A stretch of 27,040 bases of DNA from an uncultured Eubacteriales bacterium (GTDB lineage Bacteria; Bacillota; Clostridia; Oscillospirales; Acutalibacteraceae): assembly GCA_934489735.1 (NCBI GenBank), contig CAKSSR010000025.1, forward strand, positions 1-27,040. The letters run 5' to 3'. The number at the start of each line of letters is the position of its first letter. The first letter of the stretch is position 1. The notes beneath the pieces were generated by a model. That model worked only from the letters and a program-made list of their open reading frames with translations, did no database searches and was not told the origin of the DNA. Positions 16,737 through 24,754 of this stretch are shown here, piece by piece. A program made the position numbers and the translations under genes.

Positions 16737-17009
16737 AATTAACTCAACTCCTTATATTATTAATTAATTTTTTATAAATTATTCTATCCGTAGCAAAATT
16801 AAGTGATCTTTTCCATCAATTTATGTTAATACTCTCTTCTAGATACTTGCATAAGATTTCCTCAATATAATGATGAAGAACCATCTAAGCAATTATTATA
16901 ATAAAAATCCATGCAATATTTATAAAGTTTGATTCCATTAAAATTAAATCTGCGATAGTTGCGTTCCGATTCTATATACATTATTAAAGTCCCATATCAA
17001 AACTTCTAA
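16737..17009 (-). repeat. Upstream cassette, copy 1 (promoter region plus possible small ORF)
   Basis: About 270 bases before the 1433-residue gene are roughly 90% or more identical to 19309-19590 before the 571-residue gene. The part next to the gene also matches copy 3 (24228-24345). It contains the 41-base core at 16772-16812. Further upstream on the - strand lies a 40-codon frame starting MYIESERNYRRF. It is probably a duplicated regulatory and spacer block. Confidence 0.8.
16772..16812 (-). promoter_or_regulatory. Conserved 41-base element, copy 1
   Basis: Identical over all 41 bases in three upstream regions (also 19343-19383 and 24249-24289). The - strand core is GCTACGGATAGAATAATTTA, about 35-75 bases before each start codon. 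TAGAAT could be a -10 box, but no good -35 box is at the right distance. An alternative sigma factor or activator site is therefore possible. Confidence 0.55.
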
Positions 17010-17592
17010 ATAATTTTAATTTGATCTTCTTCAATTTTCTCTCCATCTACATAAAAATCAAGTTTATTTTCCAAAGCACGCTTATAAACATATTCACTTT
17101 TTTTACATATATCGTTGCATATTTTAATATCCTTTGTATAAATCGCTTTTATACTCGGACTCCCTTTAAAAATATCATTACCTATTTTAACCTCACTGGT
17201 TTCAATCCTAACTTCTTTTATATATTCTTTATCTTGAAAACAATCATCTCTAATTTCTTTGATATTTTCTGGAATAATTAGAACTCCGCCATTTCCTTTC
17301 GCTTTTTCTGATAACAATAATCCTAAATATGGCCAAATACATACAATTAAATTTTCCGCTTCAACCTTTTTATTATTTACATAAAGATGAATGCTATTCT
17401 CTAAAGCCTGTGCTTCAAGATAGTCTATCCTTCTATATTTTGTAGATACAATTGTTCTACATCAAGATTAACTTCTCTTAATTTAGTAATATCCTCCTGT
17501 TTATTAATAAATACTTGTTGTTGATAATTTGCCCATGGTTCCTGGTCATATTTCACTTGTTGTGCTAGCATTTCCATTTGCTGTCCGTCAGA
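17006..17592 (-). pseudogene. Decayed 3' extension of the 571-residue repeat gene
   Basis: Directly after the TAG at 17593-17595 the same frame stays open for about 57 codons (SDGQQMEMLAQQ, then DVEQLYLQNIEG) and ends at TAG. After a frame change, repeat modules continue: ENSIHLYVNNKKVEAENL, GVLIIPENIKEIRDDCF, IYTKDIKICNDI and KLDFYVDGEKIEEDQIKII, stopping at 17006. There is no ribosome-binding site or N-terminal domain. A 103-codon frame from a TTG at 17317 is the only long piece. This is a broken tail, not an independent gene. Confidence 0.75.
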
Positions 17593-19308
17593 CTAATCAG
17601 AATTATATCCCGGTTGTTGGTTGTATTCTGTATCGTAATTAGCCTGTTGTTGATTATATGCCCATGGTTGCTGGTTATATCCTAATTGCTGTCCCGGCAT
17701 TCCCATTTGCTGAGCGTTAGGTTGATTAGAATTATCTCCCGGTTGATATCCCCATGGTTGTTGCGTATATTTCGGTTGTTGGTTATCAATTGCTTCTAGT
17801 TCCTGCCATGTAAATTCTCTCCCTCTTACAAACAAATGCAACTTCCCTCCAGAACTCAATTCACTTTTTAATTTATAATTACCTTTAATCAATGCTAATA
17901 GTACTTCCATATTTTCTACATTAATCTTTCTTAACCTTTGACAAAGGCCGAACACAAAATTCTCATCTTGGCAATCTTCTCCAAATTCCAGTGCACTAGA
18001 TTTGATTACAACTTCTTCTATATCTCCGTTTTCGTAACAAAAACGGTCATAAATTTTTTTAATGTTTTCTGGAATAACTAAAACTCCTTCTTCAATCCTG
18101 TCTAAAAACACGTGTTCGTTACTTGAATCAATTTTTGTTGCTGTATCAAAATTAGACTCCTTTTGTTGATTGACCATTGCTTTTAATTCTTGCCATGTAA
18201 CTTCATTTCCTCCTAAAAACAAATGCAATTCCTCTCCAGACTCCAATTTATTAATTAAATTTTCATTCTCATTAAGTAACGCTGATAGCACATCCACATT
18301 CTCCGCATGAATTTCTCTTAACATGCCACAAGAATTGAATATATAATTTTCCCCTCGGCAATCTTTTTCAATTTTCAATATACTAGATTTAATTGAAACA
18401 CTCTTTATGTTATTCAAGTGTCTAAAACAATTGCCAAAAATTTTTTTAATGTTTTCTGGAATAACTAAAACTCCTTCTTCAACCCTGTCTAAAAACACTT
18501 GTTCGTTTCTCGAATCAATTGTTGTTGCTGTATCAAAATTAAGTTGTTCCGCCAGTTCGGGATCTAGATCCTTTAATGTAAGTTTATTCCCTTCTAAAAA
18601 CAAATTTGTTTTTCCTTGTAAGATTCTATCATGGAGTTCTGAATGATATATTTTTGCACATATTTCTTTAGTTTCTGCATAAATTCTTTCTATGTTACTA
18701 GGAGAGCTAAGTGCCCAATCTTCTATTTCTATTTTTTTAGATTCAATTTTAATTTCTCTTATGTCTTTTTCTCTCAACAAACTATCAGAGCAAATCTTCT
18801 CAATACGTTCCGGAATAACTAGAACTCCATCCTTTAAAAATAAGCTTACATGATTCGGAGTAATCGTTTTTACATCATCTGGAGTAATTATTCTTCTTTC
18901 AGGATTAACCCTTGGTTTCTGATTATCTACCCCTGGTTGTTGGTTATATCCCATTTGCTGTCCGTCAGACTGATTATAATTATATTCCTGTTGTTGGTTG
19001 TATCCTGTATTGTAATTAGCTTGTTGTTGATTGTATGCCCCTGATTGCTGATTATATCCCATTTGCTGTCCGTTAGGCTGATTATAATTATATCCTGGTT
19101 GTTGATTGTATGCCCCTGATTGTTGGTTATATCCCATTTGTTGTCCATTAAACTGATTAAAATTGGTTGCTGGCATCTGCTGATAGGCCTTTCCAATTGT
19201 AGCACGTATAAAATTTAAAAATTCTTTTGAAACTCCAACCATTCCATTAGGGTATACCACTACTTTGCTATTCGCTATATTATTTATTCCATTATTCTCC
19301 TTACCCAT
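17593..19308 (-). CDS. BspA/LRR_5-like repeat protein with Gln/Asn-rich linkers at both ends, probably truncated
   Basis: Paralog of the 1433-residue protein. Residues 1-45 hold the shared N-terminal segment (KVVVYPNGMVGVSKEFLNF and a predicted helix). Residues about 46-140 are a Gln/Asn/Tyr linker with tandem GYNQQ and YNYNQPNGQQM units. Three modules follow (GVLVIPERI, GVLVIPENIKKIFGNCF, GVLVIPENIKKIYDRF), each closed by LHLFLGGNEVTWQEL-like strands. The last 55 or so residues are a second Gln/Asn linker, ending at TAG. That TAG sits where sister repeats have CAG (NQSDGQQM), so it looks like a single C-to-T nonsense change in a longer gene. AAGGAG is 11 bases before the ATG. Export signals are absent. 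Confidence 0.82.
   Translation of the reverse strand: MGKENNGINNIANSKVVVYPNGMVGVSKEFLNFIRATIGKAYQQMPATNFNQFNGQQMGYNQQSGAYNQQPGYNYNQPNGQQMGYNQQSGAYNQQQANYNTGYNQQQEYNYNQSDGQQMGYNQQPGVDNQKPRVNPERRIITPDDVKTITPNHVSLFLKDGVLVIPERIEKICSDSLLREKDIREIKIESKKIEIEDWALSSPSNIERIYAETKEICAKIYHSELHDRILQGKTNLFLEGNKLTLKDLDPELAEQLNFDTATTIDSRNEQVFLDRVEEGVLVIPENIKKIFGNCFRHLNNIKSVSIKSSILKIEKDCRGENYIFNSCGMLREIHAENVDVLSALLNENENLINKLESGEELHLFLGGNEVTWQELKAMVNQQKESNFDTATKIDSSNEHVFLDRIEEGVLVIPENIKKIYDRFCYENGDIEEVVIKSSALEFGEDCQDENFVFGLCQRLRKINVENMEVLLALIKGNYKLKSELSSGGKLHLFVRGREFTWQELEAIDNQQPKYTQQPWGYQPGDNSNQPNAQQMGMPGQQLGYNQQPWAYNQQQANYDTEYNQQPGYNSD
18930..19165 (-). repeat. Imperfect tandem repeats coding the Gln/Asn linker
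   Basis: About three degenerate units of roughly 75-105 bases coding GYNQQSGAYNQQPGYNYNQ and PNGQQM variants. The CAA/CAG-rich DNA could change length by slippage or unequal exchange. Confidence 0.65.
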
Positions 19309-19590
19309 AATTAATTCAACTCCTTATATTTTAATTAATTCTTTATAAATTATTCTATCCGTAGCAAAATTAAGTGATCTTTTTCATCAATTTATAGTAA
19401 TACTCTCTTCTAGATACTTGCATAAGATTCCCTCAAGATAATGATGAAGAATCATCTAAGTAATTATTATAATAAAAATCCATGCAATATTTATAAAGTT
19501 TGATTCCATTAAAATTAAATCTGCGATAGTCGTCCTTCGATTCTATATACATTATTAAAGACCCATACCAAAACTTCTAAATATATTTTC
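19309..19590 (-). repeat. Upstream cassette, copy 2
   Basis: Near-identical to 16737-17009. On the - strand it contains a 39-codon frame, MYIESKDDYRRF to DDSSSLS, that matches the frame in copy 1. A 17-codon frame, MQVSRREYYYKLMKKIT, follows behind GAGGGAA. Differences between copies in the longer frame change amino acids, so the peptide is not shown to be under selection. Confidence 0.8.
19343..19383 (-). promoter_or_regulatory. Conserved 41-base element, copy 2
   Basis: Same 41 bases as 16772-16812, upstream of the 571-residue gene. Confidence 0.55.
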
Positions 19591-19639
19591 ACTTTTCTTA
19601 AGTAATTCACTTAATTTTCTTTTCTATTTGTAATGCAAT

Positions 19640-19836
19640 ATAATTTAATTTTGCAAAGTCTTCAAATGTTTCTTCACCCATTCCTAACTATCACTAAAAA
19701 CGATCATTCTGTATTTATTTTTATTTCTAACCATTTCAATATATTTTCTGTGCTATTCTTACAAGTTTCTATCACGGCAAATTTTTTCTCTTCATTTTTA
19801 ATTTTTTATATCCAAAACACACTTTACAAATTCTCT
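19640..19836 (-). pseudogene. Frameshifted repeat-family relic
   Basis: On the - strand RICKVCFGYKKLKMKRKN, then after a frame change VIETCKNSTENILKWLEIK. This parallels the relic at 24373-24619 (RICEACFRNKKVKNKK to KYIEMFKDRNK), so both descend from the same module or C-terminus. Confidence 0.45.
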
Positions 19837-20099
19837 TAATGTCCATTATTTCTATACAGTTGATGAGTTTTTTCACTATTCACGTAAAAGTCAAGGAAAC
19901 ATCTATTATCATCTCTCCTGATTTCCTTGCTACTTTCAAATATATTCCTACCCACCTCAAGACAATTTGACTCAATTTTGATTGTCTTTGCTCTTTTACT
20001 ACAAAAACATCCATCACCAATTTCTTGGATATTTTCTAGAATAATTAGAATTGCCTTATTCCCCTTTGCTTTTTTAAGGATAATAATTTATTATTGGTC
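19837..20099 (-). pseudogene. Orphan repeat module after the ~1372-residue gene
   Basis: Just past the TGA at 20100-20102, a module continues with LKKAKGNKAILIILENIQEI, DGCFCSKRAKTIKIESNCLE, VGRNIFESSKEIRRD and LDFYVNSEKTH. It ends at TAA near 19837. Between the two, one frame reads ETNNKLLSLKK, the expected linker, so two small compensating shifts created the stops TGA, TAA and TAA. The upstream gene has therefore lost its last module. Confidence 0.65.
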
Positions 20100-23000
20100 T
20101 CAATGATTTAATTTACTAATGTCAAATTCCTCATCATTTACATAGAAATGAAGTTTATTTTCCAAAGCAAGCTTTTCAATCATTTCATCATTTCGATATA
20201 GCTTTATGCATGTTTCAATATCCTTTGTATAAATTTCTTTTATGTTCAAACTGCCATAAAAAATATTATGACCTATTCCTTCAGACGTTCTGCCTTCAAA
20301 CTTAATTGTTCTTATACCCTTTTTATTTGTGAAAACAAAATCATCAATTTTTTCGATATTTTCTGGAATAATTAAAACTCCATCATTTTCTTTTGCCTTT
20401 TTTAAGAACCATGATTTATTATAGTCCTCAATGTTTTTAAATAAATATATTGTTTCAACTTCTTTATCATCTACATAGAAATGAAGTTTACCTTTCACAA
20501 CAAGATTATCAATCTCTCGATAATTTTCACATAAATATCTGCATATTTCAATATCCTTTGTATAAATGCTTTCTAGATTTGAAAAGTTAGAAAGAACTTT
20601 ATAACCTATTTCAGGCACACTGCCTTCAAACTTAATTGCTTTTATATCCTTTGCACCTTTGAAAGTATCATAATAAATTTTCTGGATATTTTCTGGAATA
20701 ATTAAAACTCCATTATTTTTTTCTGCCTTTTTTAAGAACATTGATTCATTATCTTCATTAATTTCTTCATATACTTCTACCATTTCAACTTCCTTACCAT
20801 CTACATAAAAATTAGCTCTACCTCTTTCGAGTTCTGATTTTAATAATTTGCTTTCTATGTTACGGAATATTTTGCGGCATAATTCAGTATTCTTTACATG
20901 AATTTTTTCTACTTCGCTACAGTATTTGAAGAATATAAACTTATTTTCCCGTGGACCTCTATAAATATTTTCTATTGCTTCAAAATCATCGTTTTCAAAT
21001 TTAACTTCTTTTATACGGTATAGGTTTGCAAGACAGGAATCATGAATTTTCTTAATATTTGCTGGAATGATTAAGATTCCACTATCCCATGCTTCTCTAA
21101 AAAACAAGCATTTATTAACACTGTTAATTTCTGTAGCAGTTTCATAAACTAGATTTGGATCTATATCTCCAGGGGTAATTTTTTCACCATCTATATAAAA
21201 ATGAAGTTCGTTATTAAGTATAAATCTTTCTTTCACTTCTTGATACAGGTAATAGAATATTTCCCGGCATGATTCGATATTCTTTGTATAAATCCTTTCT
21301 ATGTTCCTACCGAAGCTACATGAGCCAGGAGAATCACCTGTCATTTCAAAGTCGCTGGCTTCAATTCTAACTTCATGTATACTATTATCTATGCAACCAA
21401 AAAAATTACAATTAATTTTGTTAACCTTTTCTGGAATAGTTAAAACTCCATTTTTTGCAGTTTTTGAGAAGAATCTTGCATTCGTAAAGCTGACTTCTGT
21501 AGCAGTTTTACAATTTAAATTTGGATCTATTTCTTCAATTCCAACTTCCTTACCATTTACATAACAATGAAGTTTATTTTCTAATAGAAGCGTTTCTCTT
21601 AATGGTAAGTCCATGTGATGTATTATTTTCCGACACGATTCAGTATCATTTGCATAAATCTTTCTTAGATTGTTGCAGCCTTTAAAACAATCAATATAAT
21701 TTTTCGTTACAATAGTAAAATTACTAGTTTCAATTTTTACTTCCTTTATATTATTTAGGTTACTAAAAGCATCAGCTTCAATTGCTTTAATATTTTTTGG
21801 AATAGTTAAGACTCCTTTTTCTACAGTTTCTATAAACAATTTCGCATTAAGCGTATTAATTGTTGTAGCAGTGTTAAAATTTAGCTCTGGATCTACTTCT
21901 TCAACTTCAACTTTCCTGCCATTTACATAAAGATCAAAGAATTTTATATCAATATCAAAGCCTCTAGTTGGAAGGCGTCCTCCGAATCTTATTCTATTAA
22001 ATATTTCTTTGCAAAATTCAATATCATTTGCGTGAATCTTTTCTACGTTTGTGCATTCACTGAGTATATAATATAATATTTCAAATTTACTGTTTTCAAA
22101 TTTGATTTCATTTATACAATCTGCATATGAAATAAGACAAGAAACGTCAATTTTTTCAATGTTTTTTGGAACAGTTAAGAGCATATGTTCTCTCCCTTTT
22201 GTACTTTTTAAGAATAATATCACATTACCACTATTAATTTCTTTAACAGTATTGTAATCTAGATTTGGATCTAGCTCTCTAAGTTCAACTTTCCTGCCAT
22301 TTACATAAAAATTAATTTCCTGTCTTATAACTTGTTCCTTTGACATCCACCGCATCATGCAATTGAATATTTTCCTGCATAATTCAATATTATTTGTACG
22401 AATTTTTTTTAGGTTATCGCAGGTACCGAATAAACCTAAATTCTCAAAATCCTCAACCTCTACCATATCAAAATCATTGGTTTTAAAATTTATTTCATTT
22501 ATATGATCCCCTCTTATAGAGAAAGAAGAGATTTTATTAATATTTTTAGGAATAGTTAAGACCCCATTATCGTCTACAGTTTTTAGGAACAAATATGTAT
22601 TGTAGAAATTAACTTCTGTAGCAGTGTTGCAATCTAACTCCGAATTTATATCTCTAAGTTCAACTTTTTTGCCATTTTCATAAAAATTAAGTCTCTGTCC
22701 CGCAACTTCTGCTTTTAAGTCTAGGCATAGATTATTGAATATTTTTCGGCACAATTCAAGATTCATTACACAAATCTTTTTTATGTTATCGCAGCCAAAG
22801 AACATACTTTTATTCATTATTTCAAGATCGTTGGTATCAAATCTGACTTCATGTATATTTTTTGCGTGTTCAAGACATGCATCATTAATTTTCCCAATAT
22901 TTTTTGGAATAGTTAAGACGCCTCCTTCTACGGTTTTTAAGAACAAACTATCATTATATTCATTAATTTCTGTAGCAGTGTCATAATCTAATTCCGGGTC

Positions 23001-24218
23001 TATCTCTCTAAGTTCAATTTTATTACCGTTTTTATAAAAATTCATTTTCTGTTCTATAACTTTTTTTCGCAAGTATTCATCCATGCAACTAAATATTTTC
23101 TGACATGATTCAATATTTTCTACATGAATCCTTTGTATATTATCGCAGTTACGGAATATACCTACACCATTCAAAGGCTGTATTATATCAAAATTACTGG
23201 TTTCGAATATAACTTCAACTATATAATTTGCGTCTACAAGACGAGAAGGATAAATTTTACTAATGTTTTCTGGAATAATTAAGACCCCGCTATTTTTTGC
23301 AGTTTCTAAGAACAATTTTATATTGCTTTTATTAATTTCTGTAGTATTTCTGCAAGCTGGATTTATATTTGTTTGCCGATTGTAATACCTATTTTGTTGT
23401 CCAGGCATCCTGAATGGTCCAGGTCCTTGCTGATTTCCAGGTATCCCAGATGGAATAGATCCTTGCTGCTGTCCATGCATCCCGAATGGATCAAATCTTT
23501 GCTGTTGTCCAGGCATCCCAGATGGAACAGATCCTTGCTGATTTCCATGCATCCCGAATGGATCAAATCTTTGCTGCTGTCCAGGCATCCCGAATAATCC
23601 AGGTCCTTGCTGATTTCCAGGCATCCCAGATGGAATAGATCCTTGCTGTTGTCCAGGCATCCCGAATGGATCAAATCTTTGCTGCTGTCCAGGCATCCCG
23701 AATAATCCAGGTCCTTGCTGCTGTCCAGGCATCCCAGATGGAACAGATCCTTGCTGTTGTCTAGGTATCCCAGATGGAACAGATCCTTGCTGTTGTCCAT
23801 GCATTCCAAATGGATCAAATCTTTGCTGTTGTCCAGGTATCCCAGATGGAACAGATCCTTGCTGATTTCCAGGCATCCCGAATGGATCAAATCTTTGCTG
23901 TTGTCCAGGCATCCCAGATGGAACAGATCCTTGCTGATTTCCAGGCATCCCAGATGGAACAGATCCTTGCTGATTTCCAGGCATCTCGAATGGATCAAAT
24001 CTTTGCTGTTGTCCAGGCATCCCGAATGGTCCAGTCCCTTGCTGATTTCCAGGTATCCCAGATGGAATAGATCCTTGCTGTTGTCCTGGTTGAACGTTAA
24101 ACTGATTAGAGTTATATCCTTGTTGATCATACATCATACATTGTCTTAAAGCATCATTTGCATCATTTACTCCTTGTATTGGAACAAATACAACTCTACC
24201 ATTATAATTATGCATCAT
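20100..24218 (-). CDS. Giant BspA/LRR_5-like repeat protein with 19 tandem Pro/Gly/Gln repeats
   Basis: Function unknown; the third paralog. The N-terminus (HNYNGRVVFVPIQGVNDAND) matches the shared short segment of its sisters. A block of 19 12-residue units (PGQQQRFDPFGM type, coded at 23406-24089) follows, then nine modules with IPENI or IPKNI cores, IEICRKIF-like segments and NFYVNGRKVELREIDPELDY closing strands. The recurrent TATEIN link is clearest here. The C-terminus is cut by frame decay, with another module lying beyond the stop. The start is placed at ATG 24218, not GTG 24227, because AAGGG is then 11 bases away, as AAGGAG is in both sisters. No signal peptide or anchor is seen. Confidence 0.83.
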   Translation of the reverse strand: MMHNYNGRVVFVPIQGVNDANDALRQCMMYDQQGYNSNQFNVQPGQQQGSIPSGIPGNQQGTGPFGMPGQQQRFDPFEMPGNQQGSVPSGMPGNQQGSVPSGMPGQQQRFDPFGMPGNQQGSVPSGIPGQQQRFDPFGMHGQQQGSVPSGIPRQQQGSVPSGMPGQQQGPGLFGMPGQQQRFDPFGMPGQQQGSIPSGMPGNQQGPGLFGMPGQQQRFDPFGMHGNQQGSVPSGMPGQQQRFDPFGMHGQQQGSIPSGIPGNQQGPGPFRMPGQQNRYYNRQTNINPACRNTTEINKSNIKLFLETAKNSGVLIIPENISKIYPSRLVDANYIVEVIFETSNFDIIQPLNGVGIFRNCDNIQRIHVENIESCQKIFSCMDEYLRKKVIEQKMNFYKNGNKIELREIDPELDYDTATEINEYNDSLFLKTVEGGVLTIPKNIGKINDACLEHAKNIHEVRFDTNDLEIMNKSMFFGCDNIKKICVMNLELCRKIFNNLCLDLKAEVAGQRLNFYENGKKVELRDINSELDCNTATEVNFYNTYLFLKTVDDNGVLTIPKNINKISSFSIRGDHINEINFKTNDFDMVEVEDFENLGLFGTCDNLKKIRTNNIELCRKIFNCMMRWMSKEQVIRQEINFYVNGRKVELRELDPNLDYNTVKEINSGNVILFLKSTKGREHMLLTVPKNIEKIDVSCLISYADCINEIKFENSKFEILYYILSECTNVEKIHANDIEFCKEIFNRIRFGGRLPTRGFDIDIKFFDLYVNGRKVEVEEVDPELNFNTATTINTLNAKLFIETVEKGVLTIPKNIKAIEADAFSNLNNIKEVKIETSNFTIVTKNYIDCFKGCNNLRKIYANDTESCRKIIHHMDLPLRETLLLENKLHCYVNGKEVGIEEIDPNLNCKTATEVSFTNARFFSKTAKNGVLTIPEKVNKINCNFFGCIDNSIHEVRIEASDFEMTGDSPGSCSFGRNIERIYTKNIESCREIFYYLYQEVKERFILNNELHFYIDGEKITPGDIDPNLVYETATEINSVNKCLFFREAWDSGILIIPANIKKIHDSCLANLYRIKEVKFENDDFEAIENIYRGPRENKFIFFKYCSEVEKIHVKNTELCRKIFRNIESKLLKSELERGRANFYVDGKEVEMVEVYEEINEDNESMFLKKAEKNNGVLIIPENIQKIYYDTFKGAKDIKAIKFEGSVPEIGYKVLSNFSNLESIYTKDIEICRYLCENYREIDNLVVKGKLHFYVDDKEVETIYLFKNIEDYNKSWFLKKAKENDGVLIIPENIEKIDDFVFTNKKGIRTIKFEGRTSEGIGHNIFYGSLNIKEIYTKDIETCIKLYRNDEMIEKLALENKLHFYVNDEEFDISKLNH
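23406..24089 (-). repeat. Array of 19 tandem 36-base units inside the giant gene
   Basis: Each unit codes 12 residues. Recurrent types are PGQQQRFDPFGM, PGNQQGSVPSGM, PGQQQGPGLFGM and HGQQQGSVPSGI. There are no unique spacers, so this is not CRISPR. The unit length is a multiple of three, so gain or loss of units keeps the frame, and other frames also stay open. The order of types suggests larger two- and three-unit duplications. Confidence 0.95.
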
Positions 24219-24227
24219 TGGTTTCAC

Positions 24228-24345
24228 TTCCCTTATTTTAATTAATTCTTATAAATTATTCTATCCGTAGCAAAATTAAGTGATCTTTTTCATCAATTTA
24301 TATTAATACTTTCTTCAGATACTTACATATTTCTTATAATCTAAA
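24228..24345 (-). repeat. Upstream cassette, copy 3 (short)
   Basis: Matches copies 1 and 2 over the part nearest the gene, then diverges near 24330-24345. The small frame seen further upstream in copies 1 and 2 is missing here. Confidence 0.7.
24249..24289 (-). promoter_or_regulatory. Conserved 41-base element, copy 3
   Basis: Same 41 bases as 16772-16812 and 19343-19383, retained although the rest of this upstream region has diverged. This argues for function. Confidence 0.58.
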
Positions 24346-24372
24346 CTATATTTTTAATAGCATTTAATCAAA

Positions 24373-24619
24373 TTATCTTTTGATCCTTAAAACAACATAC
24401 AATTCATTACAAATTTTAAATATTTCCAACTTATTTCTGTCTTTAAACATTTCAATATATTTTCCTGGGCTTCCCTTATGTATTTTTCTTATAACAAATT
24501 TCAGTTTTTTATTTTTAACTTTTTTATTTCTGAAACACGCCTCACAAATTCTTATAATATCTTCTGGGGGTAACTATAAGCTCTGCATTCACATCCTTTA
24601 AAAATAGTTTTTCATTATT
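24373..24619 (-). pseudogene. Repeat-family relic broken by a +1 shift in a C5 run
   Basis: NNEKLFLKDVNAELIVTP runs into a five-C tract (24566-24570 on the + strand as G). Removing one base continues as EDIIRICEACFRNKKVKNKK, then KGSPGKYIEMFKDRNKLEIF and ICNELYVVLRIKR, ending at TAA 24373. It has no start or N-terminal domain. It is a decayed module or the end of an older paralog. Confidence 0.6.
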
Positions 24620-24754
24620 TTAAATTGGTTCATTCTTTTAGAAATATTTCTCAAGCCACTTTTCCTACTTGCGTGCAGCCATTCAGAATTAGGATTTAAT
24701 TACTTTAAGGTTAATTAAAAAAAACTAATCACTTTATTTCTCTGTTATATCGTA

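Noticed and set aside
17006..17317. Independent 103-residue gene
   Set aside because: It begins at a TTG in the middle of a module, without N-terminal domain or cassette, and its frame is open upstream into a broken module, so it is part of a pseudogene.
23406..24089. Possible CRISPR array because units are 36 bases
   Set aside because: Units are directly adjacent with no spacers, differ from each other and code in frame; no cas genes are present.
23363..24149. Long open frames on both strands over the Pro/Gly/Gln array
   Set aside because: The 36-base period keeps all frames open. Only the frame continuous with the repeat modules has an upstream cassette, a ribosome-binding site and downstream domains.
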